From Pempheris klunzingeri (Eukaryota > Chordata > Actinopteri > Acropomatiformes > Pempheridae), in the NCBI RefSeq assembly GCF_042242105.1, contig NC_092022.1, positions 10,412,001-10,476,000 of the forward strand: a DNA stretch of 64,000 nucleotides, given 5' to 3'. Both the position numbers and the translations under genes were made by a program. Below the pieces are notes generated by a model. That model did not search any database and had not been told where the DNA came from. It worked only from the letters and a program-made list of their open reading frames with translations. This document shows, piece by piece, positions 1 to 13,500 of the stretch (position 1 is its first letter; each line of letters begins with the position of its first letter).

Positions 1-754
1 TTTATGTGTGAGTATTACGGTACGCTGGACAGGCGTATTGAAAAGGGCTGATTGATGGCTTCACTGTAGTCTGTCCACCTCTCTCCCTGATGAGACATGT
101 CAATGTAAAGACACATGAATGCAGCAGCCTGTCCTCCATTTTCTCCTCTTCTCCTCCTCCTCCCTTGTCAGAGGCAGAGAGAATGACGCAGTAAATACAG
201 ATGCTGTGTGCACCGTAATTCTGGGGCCCGCTGCCTTTTATCTGCCATGACAGCTTCTGCTGCTGTCGAAATCAAACGCCCGGGCGTGAGGAAAAAGCTA
301 GTATTCCCTTTAATAAACTGCCAGGCAGAGCAGAGTGAGAGCAGAAAAGGAGGCACTCAGCTCTGCTCTGCACTGGCCAGGCTTGGCTAAGCAGCAGCTG
401 AGGGGAGAAGCGAGATAGAGATGGGGAGAGCACTCCTTCAGGCATTTGTTGGTATTATGCCGCTCACGCAGTCTCAGGCATCCAACATCATTGCACTTAG
501 CAAGAGCCAATCGGTCAGCAGGGAGTCTTGGGTACTCAGCATAGATATGAACACTGAGATGAGGACGAGTGTAAGAGACGGTGGGTAGTGCAGTCGGCAC
601 CTGCTCCCGGACTCGACCACAGCCCCTCTGAGCTGCCAGGGTCAATTAATTACATTCCTCTCCATTAGGATAAACAGAAATAAATGAGGTGCCGTCTGAC
701 AACAAGGAGAACACTGAACCTCCCCCCAGCAACACGACTGACCAGCTCCAATCC

Positions 755-965
755 TTCTGTTGACAAATCAATTAGTCAACCTGAAGAGATTTTAGAATAA
801 AATGATCATTTCACTCACTAATCAAATAAAATTAAGAAACATTTCCCAGTTGCAGCTTCTCAAATGTGAGGATTTGTGCTTTTCTCCATTTCAATTCAAA
901 GTAAAATGGATACTTTTGTTTTTAATGTTAGTTGGGAAAATTATTGTAAGCTGTGGAACACTCTG
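755..965 (-). repeat. Old dispersed repeat, family A copy 1
   Basis: This segment contains runs typical of a very common teleost interspersed repeat (interleaved TTAGTCAA-type motifs, then TTGCAGCTTCTCAAATGTG). Its reverse complement shares GAGAAGCTG-AA and flanking text with the copy at 57893-58115. Other fragments of the family are at 26282-26372 and 54110-54425. I do not know its formal name. Boundaries are approximate and the copy is diverged. Confidence 0.5.
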
Positions 966-1100
966 AAGCCAAGGCTAGAGACTACATTAGGAAAACATAG
1001 ATAGATAGATTAATAATGAAAACAAAATAGTCGCAGGCTTGTTTGGTACTACAGCTACTGTAGGACCAAACATATTCCCAGATTCTCTCACTTAATCTTT

Positions 1101-1275
1101 CTGTGTGTATATGTGTGTGTCTCTGTGTGTGGCCAGGAGGATGACGAGAGATGCTGCTTTGGAAATAGACAGCTTTTTGTTCAGTCCACAGCTGTCACTG
1201 GCATAACAGGGGCAGTCACTAGCAGCTCACATAAGCATTTTACTTATACACAGCCACACACACAGACACACACAC
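1101..1275. repeat. Short (GT)n and (CA)n tracts
   Basis: Imperfect TG-rich tract around 1101-1130 and CA-rich tract around 1248-1274, about 120 bases apart and in opposite phase. Together they could form a weak inverted repeat. They account for the two small open frames here, which are not genes. Confidence 0.6.
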
Positions 1276-1439
1276 CCTTGACAGCGCAGCAGTGGTGGGA
1301 CAAGAGGGTTGTGCTTTAGGTGCCGAGACCCCTGAGGATACTGTTCTGATGCACGACTGCTGAGGAGGCTGGAGGGGTAAATCACTAAATACCTGGTCAG
1401 TGTTTGGAGTCCCGTTACACCACGGCGCCCCTAACACCA

Positions 1440-1700
1440 TTAACGTCCTTCCTTATAATCCAATTATAAGCCATGTGTGTCCACATCAATCAGCCATTTT
1501 CATTTGAGCCTGTGGTCTTCTTTATCACCATTATTGGTGCAGTAATTGAGGCGGTGCTATGGAGAGGCCGTGCAGTTTACCTCCATCTGGGAGGTCAAGA
1601 GGAATGCAATTGGTTGACAATGATTATGCTCTGGCTGATTAGGCTATAGGCTACTGCTGAATATTTAGCACTGATTAGACTAAGCCCTGTGGAGAGCCAT
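1440..1700. promoter_or_regulatory. Candidate conserved non-coding element
   Basis: A non-repetitive stretch with clustered homeodomain-like cores (CAATTATAAG, GTAATTGAGG, TGATTAGG, CTGATTAG) and a TTGGTTGACAATGATTATG block. Developmental introns such as rere intron 1 often hold deeply conserved enhancers of this composition. This is inference only; no alignment was possible. Confidence 0.2.
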
Positions 1701-3782
1701 GTGGCTCACTAACAAAAGAGACAAGCCATAGGGCAGGGAGAAAAGGCTAGCAATCAGCACAGGCTAGTAGAAACAGGCTATCTAAGAGTTTTAATGGCTG
1801 GATCACTGATGTTGCATTTCGTAATAATGTTTAATGATTATAGTTACTGAGCCATTTTTCAGCCATTGTGAGAAACAATAGATGTGAATAAAAATAATTA
1901 GTTTTAACCAATATCCCATCAAGACGTAAACCTCTTAAAAGTTTAGACATTTATTACTGCAGGGAAATTTTAAACACAGAAAAATAATCATGAATGTAAA
2001 ACTTAAACGTTGACAAATAAATTCATACGTTTGGCTGCATGGCAGGAAACGATCCATACTGCTTATAGGAAGATAGTGCAGAACAAAGATACACATTAAT
2101 AAGTGATATACAAAATGGCTCCTACAATACTCTTGTGGAGCACTTTTCCCTCACCGGTGATTGTGATATTTACATAGAAACTTAAGTGCACTCCTGATTG
2201 AGGCAGGAGACATGGGAGAAGTGTGTAGAGGGAAAGGAGGATAAGCATAGTGAAAGTGGGACGAGAGAAGGAAAAATGACCAGGAGAAATGACAGCAGGG
2301 AGAGAAGCAGAGGGTGTGTGAGGAGGAAAAAACAGATGGAGGAAGGCTGGGAGACCTGCACTTATTTGCAGAGGCTTTAACTGTCTTGATCCTCAATAAA
2401 GAGGTGAAACTGATTAGGTTTATATCAAACGGCTGCTTGTAACACGGTGCCTGTCGCTGAGAGAACAAATCACAGTCAAGTCAGGTTTTCCTTTTTTCCA
2501 TTTGAAAGAGCCAGTTCTCTCCTCACTTGTCTCTCACTCTGTCTTTTATTCAACGCTGCACAGCCTCCTAAAGCACCAGCGTGTCAAAGTGACAGATGCA
2601 GACACTTCCACTGACCTAAATCATTCTTTTCCAGCTTATTAACCCCTGTGTCCCTACACCTTTTACTCAAAACAAAAAACACCAATAGAGGAAAACACTT
2701 ACGACCACACAATCCTCACGACACGCTGCACAATGAGAACGACCCAAAAACCCCACCCTGTAGTATTATCACCCCCCTCCCTGATGAAGGCTATTCTTGA
2801 AATGCCTAAACAGGAGAAAAAAGAAAAAAAAAAAATCACACCGTCAGGCTGAATAAATCACCGTCTGCTGTTCCTAGAGGGACTTTTTCTATCCAACATA
2901 GTGACAAAAAAAGATGTGTAAAGAGGAGGGCAAAAAGCATTTTTTGTCCACCTTGTAGCCAACATGGAAAGGATCAATAATACTTTAATTACTGTAGCCC
3001 ATGTTTATGAAATGCAATAATCATTCATTAAAGATGCAGACAGCGGCAAGCAGGCGGCCGGCCGGGCGTCAAGGCTGCGTGCGAGGGTAGGAGAGGGGAG
3101 GGGAGGGGAGGACTGGCGTAAATGATTCATGGTTTGATATCTCTCCTGTATAATGGGCTCCTCCGGGGAGCTGCTGGGGCTCCACTGCAGCGACTGACTG
3201 CCTGGTTGGACGGCTGGATGGCTGCCTGGCTCGCTCTGACTCTGCCCAGGCTGCTTCTGCCACCACTGCCTGCTGCCCAAGATTAAAAAGCCTTGCCTAC
3301 CATGAAAAGCGGCTCAGTGAAAACAGAGAGCGGGGACGCACACATACACACATAAAAGGAAGTGACTTGATTCAATATCGTTTGACAAAGTATCTGGGGG
3401 CATGCAGAGAGGGAGTGAAGGAGGGCAGACAAGAAAATATCAAAATCCCTCTAGGAAGAAAACACTGGCTGCAGAGATACTGGGGATACTTGTAACATCT
3501 AATGGGAATATGGGAGCATTTCTAAAGCCACCCCCCCCTCATCCTCCTTCACCAGCCTATCACCTCCCTACCCTATACCCCCTCCTCACCCATGAACAGA
3601 GGAAAAAAATGAAGAAATTAAGGTTGTAACGTGTTGGGCTAATCATAACATAGACAGTTTAGTGCCATCTCGCATAATTAAATGCTTTGCACTAACCACC
3701 TAATGCATACTAATTTGGAACAATCCACTCCTGGAGTTGGCAGACCATGAAGCTCCCTGCAAAGGAGGTGCTCATTTCCCTC

Positions 3783-3836
3783 TCTGCATGTGTGTGTGAG
3801 AGTGTGTGTGTGTGTGTGTGTGAGACAGAGACACAC
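3783..3836. repeat. (GT)n microsatellite
   Basis: TG dinucleotide tract interrupted by GAGAG and ending in GAGACAGAGACACACAC. Confidence 0.85.
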
Positions 3837-4231
3837 ACTAACTGATTTGCAGAGGATTAAGGTGCTAAAGGTCAGGTCGTGGACTTGAAAGAAAAGGTCA
3901 AGCATTATTACAACATGACTAAATAAACAGGCTGCGTACAGCCCCCAGCCCAGCCGCTGTGGATGCTGTACGTCTCTACCTACATGCCGCACTACCTGCC
4001 TGTCTGTCTGTCCGTCTGTCCGTCTGGTTGGTTGGGATTCAGTTTCATCCCTTGTCTTTATCCACATATCCCTCCAGCTCCAAGACAGCTGACATGAGGA
4101 CTGTCATATCCTGCCTAGATTCTTATCCCCCGCTGGCTTTATTGCTCTCTTCCTCCTGAGTCACAAACACACACATACACACACACACTACATAAAGGAA
4201 GAGAGAGCGAGGGAAGCAGGGCTGCTGGAGC

Positions 4232-4257
4232 GTGCTTTAAAGCACATTAATATTAAT
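4232..4257. other. Two abutting perfect palindromes
   Basis: GTGCTTTAAAGCAC (4232-4245) and ATTAATATTAAT (4246-4257) are each perfectly self-complementary and directly adjacent. The second contains TAATATTA, a paired TAAT arrangement of the type bound by homeodomain dimers. They sit in a 200-base stretch that looks non-repetitive, so a regulatory role is possible but unproven. Confidence 0.6.
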
Positions 4258-4460
4258 TGCAGCACTAGCTAGAGTGATAACACAGACAAGATGCCCCTGT
4301 GAGGGAGCAGGCAGCCCCTGCTTTTTGTTAGCAGCACTACTCATCTGTTGGATGGCCATGGTGAGACGGCAGAATGATGAGCATTTCATCTTTGAATCGC
4401 TTGTTTTATATTAGAGCGGGCCTACCCTCACGGGCAATGGGAATTCATGTTTGCGAGTAA

Positions 4461-4494
<34 letters not shown>

Positions 4495-4520
4495 CGCGTG
4501 AGTTTGTGTGTGTGTATGCA
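4461..4520. repeat. (GT)n microsatellite
   Basis: About 30 bases of uninterrupted GT, then a degenerate GT/GC tract (TATGCGCGTGAG, TTTGTGTGTGTGTATGC). Confidence 0.9.
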
Positions 4521-7500
4521 TGAGCGTAGGCGTGCACTGAGTGATAAAAACTAGGCAAGATGAATTATCAGGATAGTGGCTACATCAACAGCTGTAGAAA
4601 TGTGCTTCAAATAACACTGAGTGCTTAAGTGATCCTGCTTTTATCTCCCTTACTACTCCTGGCTTGGCTACCTTTTATGTCCTCCACACTGAACTCAATA
4701 TTCTGTGAGCAATGAGCTCTGCTAAAGATGTAAATAATCTGCCGTCCTGGGGAGAGAACCAGCTTTCTCAGTGCAGAGGAGTAAAAATACAAATTGAGTT
4801 GAAGCCTGGGTGCCAAGACCCATCTCCACCTCTAAGCTTCTCTCTCCCTCTGTAGGAATAGCAGGCGGCCGCAGGCATCAGCAGATGACAGCTATATCTC
4901 TAAGGTCCTTCATTTTTACTCCACCCTCTCTTTTTTCCCTCTTTTGTAAATTGCTATTGAGAAACCTGACACTGTCTTTACTGCCATCTCACAGTAGTGG
5001 GTATTTGCCATACGATTTTGGGCTCCTTTTTTTCCGATTTCCCCCAAGACTCATCAATGCTCCATTACCAAGTCAAATCAGGTGGTGCTGCAGAGATTTG
5101 CTGAGAACCGGGGCTGCAAGCAGACACACGCACGCACACACATTAGGGGATTCATTCAAGAAGCCTGGTTTTCCACCAGCAGCTCCACATGAGCACAAGC
5201 AGGGCGAGAAGGTGAACAGTGGAAAAATCACTGCTGGTTAAATACGTGCGAGTGGTTTATGGCTCAGAGGGGCAGAAAGGGAGACAGAGATGTGGTAATG
5301 CATCTCTGTGACACTCCTTTAAGCGGATGACCAGTTTGTAATCTCCCGGGCCTTCTAGTAACACATTATTGTTTCTCATTTCACAAGTCACAAACAATTA
5401 AAGCACGCCTGTCGATTCCTGTGCCCCATGAGCTCCTTTACTCTCCATTTGCTTACAAACAAAATCCACAGAAATCTAAAAAAGAAAACCCCTCACATGA
5501 CCTCCATCCTCCCCCTCCACACACCCACGCACACACCCAAATTCCTGAGCTAAATTCCCAGCAAACATTACAAGCGCGTCTCACTTTCATCGTCTTTATC
5601 TCTCTGCAACAGCAAATACAGGGTGGACGATCCCTGTGTAATATAAGCAGCTATGTTAGCAAGGTAGCTGCTTACAGAGAAGCAAGAAGAGATGGAGAGT
5701 AGAGGAAAGGGAAAAGAGAAAGAGGGTAAAGACAACGTGTCCTTTTAGTTTTCTATGCCTGTTGTCATCATCTTCACAGCAGCAGCTGCACATGCAAGAC
5801 AAAAAAAAAAACTCTGGGGAAGAGTCAGGCAGAGGGAAAGAGAAAATAAGAAATGAAGCAGCATTGTGCATTGTTTTATGTAGAGATTTTCACAAGCCTG
5901 TCGTTGATTAGAGGAAAAGACTGAGTGCTAAATACAGAGGGAAACAGGGAGAAGAAAGGGAGGACTGCTGGTTCTCCGAGGAAGGGTCTCTGAGGGCTGC
6001 CAGAGGTGGTGGTGAATCTCTTCCCTGTGACAAAGCTGTCGCACTGAGGAGTGAAATTTAAACTCCTGCTGTCAGGAGAATTTTTTGGCTTTCATTACGC
6101 AGAGTGCATGTGTCTATGCGCTTGTGCATGCATCTGGGCGAATGTGCACGAGCAAGATACGAAGCCAGACGCTGTCTTCCCTTTTCTTACTACATTTGGT
6201 CTTTGCAGTGAGCGCTGGCTTTGTGCCGAGCCGATCGTTTGCTTTGTGGCAACAATAAAGGAAGAGACTGAAACTGTGACAGCGTTCTCCGCACGCTAAC
6301 TCACAATTGTGAAATCTGTGCACAAACAACACATCCCCAACCTTGATGAGAGATTCGTGCAATGTTGCAATGTTGCACCATCTTGCCTGCCAATCGTGTT
6401 GTTTGAAATTAACCGGAGCAAATCAAGATGGAACCCTGCTCACTAGACCCCACCAGCAGAAATTATTTGAAATGTGACAAGCACTTAATCAAGTTGTCAT
6501 CAGTAGCACCCCACTAATGTATAACTGAAGAGGCAAAAAAAAGAAAAGAGCTCTTGGGGAGCTAGACTGGAATAAGCTCATCTATACAGAGAACTAGGCC
6601 TCAGCAATGCCATGCCAAATAGCATTTTCTTCATTTGAGAAGGCGGAGAAATGGGGAGAGGAGGAGGAGGAGGAGGATTTGGCCTCCTAGTGCGCTGCTA
6701 TGCCCCAGCTCAGCTAAGTGACAGTGAATCCTACAGTGAGTCGATTTGCTGCTTTTGAGTGCCTCGAAACTTGTCTGGCAGAGTGCTCGCAAGGGAGAAA
6801 GATAGATGGGAGAATGGGGGGGGCCCAGCTTCACCTCTCGCTGTCTTCTATTTGTCCGTTCATCCCTGGAGGCTTTTGGGCTGCTTGGTACAACAAAGAC
6901 GGGGAGAGGCGACAGAGAAAGAGCTCTGTGGCCATCCACAGACAAAGCAAAAGCAGAAAGGACAAGTTTACAGGTAAATAGTGAGAGGCAGCTGGCTGGG
7001 AGCCGAGGCGAGCTCAGTTTTCAAACAATCAATCATCACTCACTCCTTCACAACAACAAAGATGTGGCTTACAGCACTCCATTCACTTTACAGAGTTTTG
7101 CATTAAAGCTACCTCTCGCAGGACCATGAATTCTAAGAGCTTTGGTTAACACCTAAACAGTTAAAGATAACCAATGAATTACTGAATGTCATGCTCAAAG
7201 ACTTGTGGTGTTGCAACACAGACACAAGCACAAAACAAAAATCAGGTGTTCAAAGCAAGATTTAACCTGAATTTCAACCCCACAAATGATCGCACAATGC
7301 TGTTTGAATATGGGAGGCTGATGACAGGAGTAATTTGCCACACCGCTGGTTTGAAAAGGAGCACTTGCAGATGACAGAGAAAGACAACTTTATTGTCATC
7401 TTAAAGAGGATCTATGAAATCAATGGGAGGAGATCAATGCCGTATCTCCCCCTCTCTCACAGCACTTTACATAAGCAGCAATAACCATCACAGAGGCCAT

Positions 7501-7697
7501 CATCTAGCTCACCGATTTCCTGTGCAGAACTCTGAGACACCTCCAGGCAACAAAGCTTCTCTCACTCCATCAGTGCAACAGTCACATCCACAACCTCACT
7601 CACAAGGAAGGAGGAAGAGGAGGTAGAGAAGGAGAGGAGCTGAGGGGGAGAAAATACCTGAGGCAAGCCAGAGCCAGATAGAGAGGGCTGGAAGGAG

Positions 7698-7702
7698 TAG
7701 AG

Positions 7703-7735
<33 letters not shown>
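7698..7735. repeat. (GA)n microsatellite
   Basis: AGAAAGAAAGAG followed by a nearly pure GA run. It sits just upstream of a non-repetitive stretch proposed as a conserved element. Confidence 0.9.
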
Positions 7736-7736
<1 letters not shown>

Positions 7737-8030
7737 TGCGGACGGCGAGCAGTGCGTCTTCATTAGAGTATAGCAGCTAGCTCTGGCACTGACTAGCCAA
7801 GCACTGTAGTAAGAGCTGCTCGTCCTCTCAGTTAATTAGGATTTCTGCTGCTTCATTTTGGGGCGAGGGACAGGATGTTGGAGGCTTGATTGCCTTTTAT
7901 TTCCCAGTCTAACAGCCTGGCTGCCTCTGCCGCTTTATTAACAAGAGATCTTGCAGATTTACAGCTCCGCAGCAAACATCAATTTCAATAATTACAAGAA
8001 AACTGTTAGCGGGGACACAATGAAACACAC
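7736..8030. promoter_or_regulatory. Candidate conserved non-coding element
   Basis: Complex non-repetitive sequence with homeodomain-type cores (CAGTTAATTAGG, TTATTAACAAG, AATTTCAATAATTAC) and a CTAGCTCTGGCACTGACTAG block, bounded by a GA microsatellite and a poly-T run. Suggested as an enhancer by composition and location in a developmental-regulator intron. No comparison was possible. Confidence 0.2.
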
Positions 8031-8994
8031 ACTTTTTTTTTTACCCTCTCTCCACCGCCACTACTCCAACGCCCCTCCCCTCCTTTGCGGGATCTAATTT
8101 CCATAGATGTGCCCTTTTCATGATTGCATATTATAAACACGTTAAAACACACACTGCTTTTCCTCAGTCACACTTAGCACTACAAACACTTCACAACCAA
8201 TCCCTGGCCTGAAGGGCAAAGCAAATACGGTGAATGTCACATTTACATTCAACATTCAAACCTCAGCATTTATGTTGTCATAAAATGGATGAAAGACGAT
8301 TTCTCTGTGGAGCAATTACAGTTGGCTAAATGTGGCACAGAATCATAATAATTTCCTGAAAAATAATCATATCAATTAAAAGGATAAAACATCTTTGGAG
8401 ATATAGGGGATTACAAGAACAAGTTCTCTTTCTAGCTGTATCTTCACACAACGGCATCACGCCTCGAATTAGATTTTACCGGTTGACAAAGTCCATGTGT
8501 GAGACTGAACCCAATGATGCTCTCAGACAATAGCTACAATTGGGGAAAAGGCGTAGATGAGAAACAGAATAGAAATCATACTTTGAAGGCAACCAACGTG
8601 AGATTCAGAACAGAGAGCCGCAGATTTCATTAGAATAAAATCAATAATTGTGTTGACTTGCAGTGTATTGCCTTCCTGTCTTCTCATCTTGCTTGCTAAT
8701 GTTTCTTTCATGAGCCAGCCCACTGCTGGTGACATTATAGCTACAGCACTTCCACAAGTCCCCAATGGATCAGTGAAAATGGTCGGCGTAAAACACAATT
8801 AGTACGGTCCATATGGCTGCTAGTGGAGGAGGAGCAGGAGAGGTCCCATGTGGTCCTTATAGAGCCCTGGTCTTTTGTTACCTTAAAGATCAAACTGTTG
8901 TCATAATAATGGGGCTATTTCAATTCTGCCGCTTGGTTTTCATAAAGCAGCGCTACTTCAACAGATCCTCACATTGTGGAATGACTCTTGGCAA

Positions 8995-9140
8995 ATAAAT
9001 TGACCAACCTTGGCTGATAGCCTAATCAATAGCTCCTTCATCATGATTAATGGCTCATATAGGATAATGGGGAAATTTAATGTGAGAGGAGCGTTACTTC
9101 CTCATTTCAGCGCTCAGCCCTATCGATTGGTTATAACCCC
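8995..9140. promoter_or_regulatory. Candidate conserved non-coding element
   Basis: Dense homeodomain-like motifs within about 80 bases (CCTAATCAATAG, CATGATTAATGG, AAATTTAATG) in otherwise non-repetitive sequence of the putative rere intron. Composition-based inference only. Confidence 0.2.
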
Positions 9141-10074
9141 CTTTTTGACCAAAGGAATGTGCTGATAAGAGAGCGATGTGTTCGACCTATGTAAACTGAG
9201 CACAGAGAAAATGATTTACTGTGCTTTGGGCGCGTCTCATTCACTGATAGCTCTGTATGCCCTGCCTGACAAGCATTTTCTTGCCTGAGAAACGCAGACA
9301 CCTTTTACTGAGTAGAAGCGAACAACAACAGCTTGAGGCAACAGATTTATTACAAATTGATCTATTAGATAGCACTGCTGTGCTTCGCTGTTTTCTCTCT
9401 CCCTCTCTCTGACAGCCTTCCCCTGATGGTAGCTAGAGTGTATCAGAGTTGAAGTGCTACAGTGGCAAATCTAAACCCAATCCTCAGAACTCATTTTCTC
9501 TGTACCGGCTGCTGGAACTGGGGTACAGACACAAGATGTCCATCCTTAAACCTATAGTCGATCCAGCCGTAAGTCCCAGCACCTGAACAGAAGGCACAGC
9601 AGGCACAGCAGGCTCAATAGGCGTGCCTAACCTGCAAGGGCGAGCAAGGACACAGCTTACTGGAGGCCCCTTGTGAACAGGAGAGCGCAGAGTGCCACAA
9701 AGTCACCAGGGTCATTTCCTCATGGCTGCATGAACCCTGATCTCACCACTGGCTCGCATGCCGTCTCCATTAAAACATCACTCACAGGTCTGGGCTTTGC
9801 AGCTCTGCAAACAAACTGTGCCTCATGTGCACGGTCACAACGTCAGTGCAATATCCATATTAGTCACAGAGGCCACAGAGCACAACCAGTCTAATCCACA
9901 GTGTTGGAAATCAATGTCCTGCACACCCAATATTGTAGAGGAAAAACACAACATAACAAGCCACTTTATTCAATGACAAAGACATATACTTGTCTGGACA
10001 ATAGACAGCTGTTATTGACACATCTCTCTATAAAACAGTCAATTAAATCAACTGCATCATTTAGACTTGCTAAT

Positions 10075-10310
10075 CAAGTGGCGATTTACCTTAATCACTG
10101 TGTCAGGAAACATGGCGGCTCCTCACACTTCCATTACATTTTGTCTAAGATAAAACACTGTGGAGCTCAGCCTGACGCCCGTCTATTATTAGCTGAGCTA
10201 ATGAATGAAAAATGGGTCCAATACATCGATGGAAACCTTAACTGTCACAAGCAGGAACAGGATGTGACATGTTCCCTCACGCTTGAGGTTCAGCAGACAG
10301 AGCAGAGGGT
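10075..10310. promoter_or_regulatory. Candidate conserved non-coding element
   Basis: Non-repetitive block with GCGATTTACCTTAATCAC, GTCTATTATTAGCTGAG and GCTAATGAATGAAAAATGGG. An open frame crosses it but resembles no protein known to me. Proposed as regulatory by composition and location only. Confidence 0.18.
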
Positions 10311-10523
10311 TTGGCAGGTTATGCAGCCTATCTAACAGCATAAATCTGTGCTGAAAAATATTGCTGTCAATAGTAACAATGAGCGCTGATAGAGAACTAC
10401 ACAGACTCTATTGTGCTCTTTTCCTTTAATCACCTCCATCTTTCGTCTGTGCCACAGAAGAAAAAAAAACGCACAGAAAAAAGGGCTATTGGTTTCCGGA
10501 TGGAGTAAATGTGTGTGTCACTA

Positions 10524-10542
10524 AAAAAAAAAAAAAAAAAAA
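10524..10542. repeat. Poly(A) tract
   Basis: About 19 consecutive A. No recognisable retroposon body immediately upstream. Confidence 0.8.
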
Positions 10543-13500
10543 GCGCACCATCTAAAGATGTTGAAATATTCTAGGGAGAGTGTATTGTATATGTCTATAT
10601 AAACATCTTCAGGCAGGCAGCTGCAGGGGGTGTGTGCAGTAAAACACTGGTATGCATTGTTTGTGTTTCTGCACCACTAGCGCCATGCCGTGTCATTACA
10701 TGAGGCAATCTCTTACCTAATCAGCACTGACACACACAGCGGCAAAGCACTCCTCCTCCTCATCTCTCTCCCCCTTTTCTCTCCTCAGGGGCCACCCAGC
10801 TGATCCTACACCATTTCATTTTCCTCTTTTACTGAGATGGCAAATGGCTGACTGTTATTTTTGAACACTTTCAGTTCAGGCTTTTTGGCACCATAATTGA
10901 CTAAGTGATATTATTAGTCTGTCTGAAAAAAAAAAAAAAATAGGCTATCACCCGCGTGCTATGGTGTGTTTCAACTAATAAATTAGTGAGAGACATGAGA
11001 AATCTAACAATACAAGACTCCCAGATATTGGAGACAAAAAAAAAAACAGCTGCACAATCCCTATTATCACAACTACTTCATGTATCCATTGTCCTGTGCA
11101 TGCTGTTGCCTCGCAACTCCTACAAATGTAGCAGCCATGCCTTTATTTCCACTTTCCACCACACACTCCATTGTACAACCTCCAATGTACATAAATCACA
11201 GAAGACACTAAAATGTGGTGAGTTGCAACACTTTCATACCTTCAAAACCAAATACAAAATTGAACAAGGCAAGTATGGAAGGAATTTTTTTTTGTTGTTG
11301 CTGTACCTAAGACCTGCCAAGAGGCTGGCAACAGCACGAAACACAATGTGTCTGATTAGTTAAGATGTGAATCCATGCCAAACCAGCCCAATAAGACACA
11401 GACGGCATTTACAGGATGAAGTGAAACCGACTTCACCATGGCTGGGCTCACAGAAAAAAAAAAAAGATTTGATCACATCTAGTACATCAAATACCACCAG
11501 CAGTATGTAGAAAGACAGCTCACAATTGTTAACACGGGTAGCGTTTGCCGATACTATCTCCTTGGCACAATTGCGGAGCTGCAGAGCTAGGCCTGAATCA
11601 AACAAAGATGAGATACGATGCAGCATGCTTGGATCTCCTCTTATGAGAGGTGAAGGGAAGCTGTCAAAGAACACAAAACACATCCAGCATCATGCCTCCT
11701 CTGACTAGCTGGAAGGAAGAGGAGGAAGAGGAGGTGGTGGAGGGGCAGGGAAAGAGGGGTGGGGGTGGGATGCTTGCCTCATTTCTGCCAGTGTGCCCTG
11801 TGCGTGTCAGTCCAATATCTTAAAACAACACATGCAAGGCTTTGCTACAGCCAATTACCCAGCTCTTGGCACGGGAACTGAAAAACATCTTCGGAGAACA
11901 ATAAAGAGAGCTTGGCTTGTTGTGCGTGCTGTCAGTAAGTGCTGACAGATTGTTATTTTTAATGAATATACAGCACTTGAATGGCCCATCAAGAGGTCTT
12001 TGAGCGAACATTGTTCCTTTGTTCAGAGCATTAATTTTCTATGTAACAGCCAGATATCTTGCATTGAAATTACTATCAAGCACTGTAAACGCTAAATCAG
12101 TTTATCCACTTGCTTCCCTTTTGTCCACTGTGTCCTCTTTGCAGCAACTATACAAAGTCACTACAATACAAACACAAGGCAGCAAGCACACACTCTTGAT
12201 TACAAAACCTGAAGGCTAAAGATGCTTGATTTAACATCGTTTCCTGTGTTGGTTCTGTCAAGCAGACATTTCACCGCATACCTACCTCTCCTGCCAACAT
12301 AATTTCCTACTGTATGTGAAATCCCGTAGAAAAACAGCCTTGAACAAAACAACAAAGGTGCCTAATCACCTTCATTTGAAACACAATAGCCTCGCTGAAA
12401 GTAAAATGCCTCTTTTAAAATACAGGCCAGCCACAGCAATGACAGGTCGTAGCACCATCCCCTACTGCAACACAATACCTCAGTTTAAAGCATGAAGTAG
12501 CTCTGAGACTAGACCCAGGCAGTATAATGGGGAATCATCTTTCATGACAATTCACGGTGAAGGAGAGATGCAACGACGGCATCTGGGTGAAAAACAGCAA
12601 GACGCCATTCGAACGCAGCATGTAAACATTGAACTCCTGAGCATGTGTATTGACAAATCATCCAACAATGAGGTGTCAGAGCGCTGTGAAAAGGGATTTT
12701 CCTTAACATTGGCTGGCCTTCCATTTGGCACATATTACTCACAGGGAGCTGCCATTGCTCAAACACACATTAGTCATTAAAGGAAAATAGCAGGGTTATT
12801 ACACTTCTCTTATCATTACTCCGCTGCTACTACAGCCACCCAGCTAGATTAACATTCGATGGACGGGGTGTGTCATTGGATATGTGACTCGAAGTAATTT
12901 TACCCACTGCTGCTCTTGAGATCCCATTCAAATTGAAACACTATAAAAACACCCTGACCTCCTCTGACCCCTGAACTAACCAGATAATGGGGATTTAAGG
13001 ACTTTGCGAATAAAATGACAAAAACTAACAAAGTAAATGAACACCACAAATGTTCAGCTTAAGCTGTTCTAAATGAACCCTTTTGGCTGATCCTAAAGAA
13101 TTCTTTTTTCTACAAAAATCATAAACCAAACATTAAGGCGCTTTTTGTGTCAGCTGTGCTTAAGTAGTAATCAACGTACAGCCTGTAATGGCAGACGTCT
13201 GTAACCTAAACCAGCAAGTTTACAGTCTAAGTGGTGCTTTAGGAAAATCTAAATCATAACCGCTAAGCCACTGGCAGCATAAAAAGCCAACGAAAAACTC
13301 AAGAGGTGCCATAATTGAGATTTATGGCCCTAAAAAGGTGTATGTGCTTTAATCATAACTGCAATGATTTGATACAGGATATTTCCAGTAAAATCTAAAG
13401 CTGACTGATTATATTTTGGGTTTAATAGGGGTATTTTTTCAAGGAAAGTAAGACATATTTTCTGTTGTAAGTCTTTTAATTGTATTAATCAACTCACTGT

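Noticed and set aside
10956..11363. 135-codon plus-strand frame with TTG start
   Set aside because: Composition is not coding-like, it runs through poly-A stretches, and no homology is recognisable.
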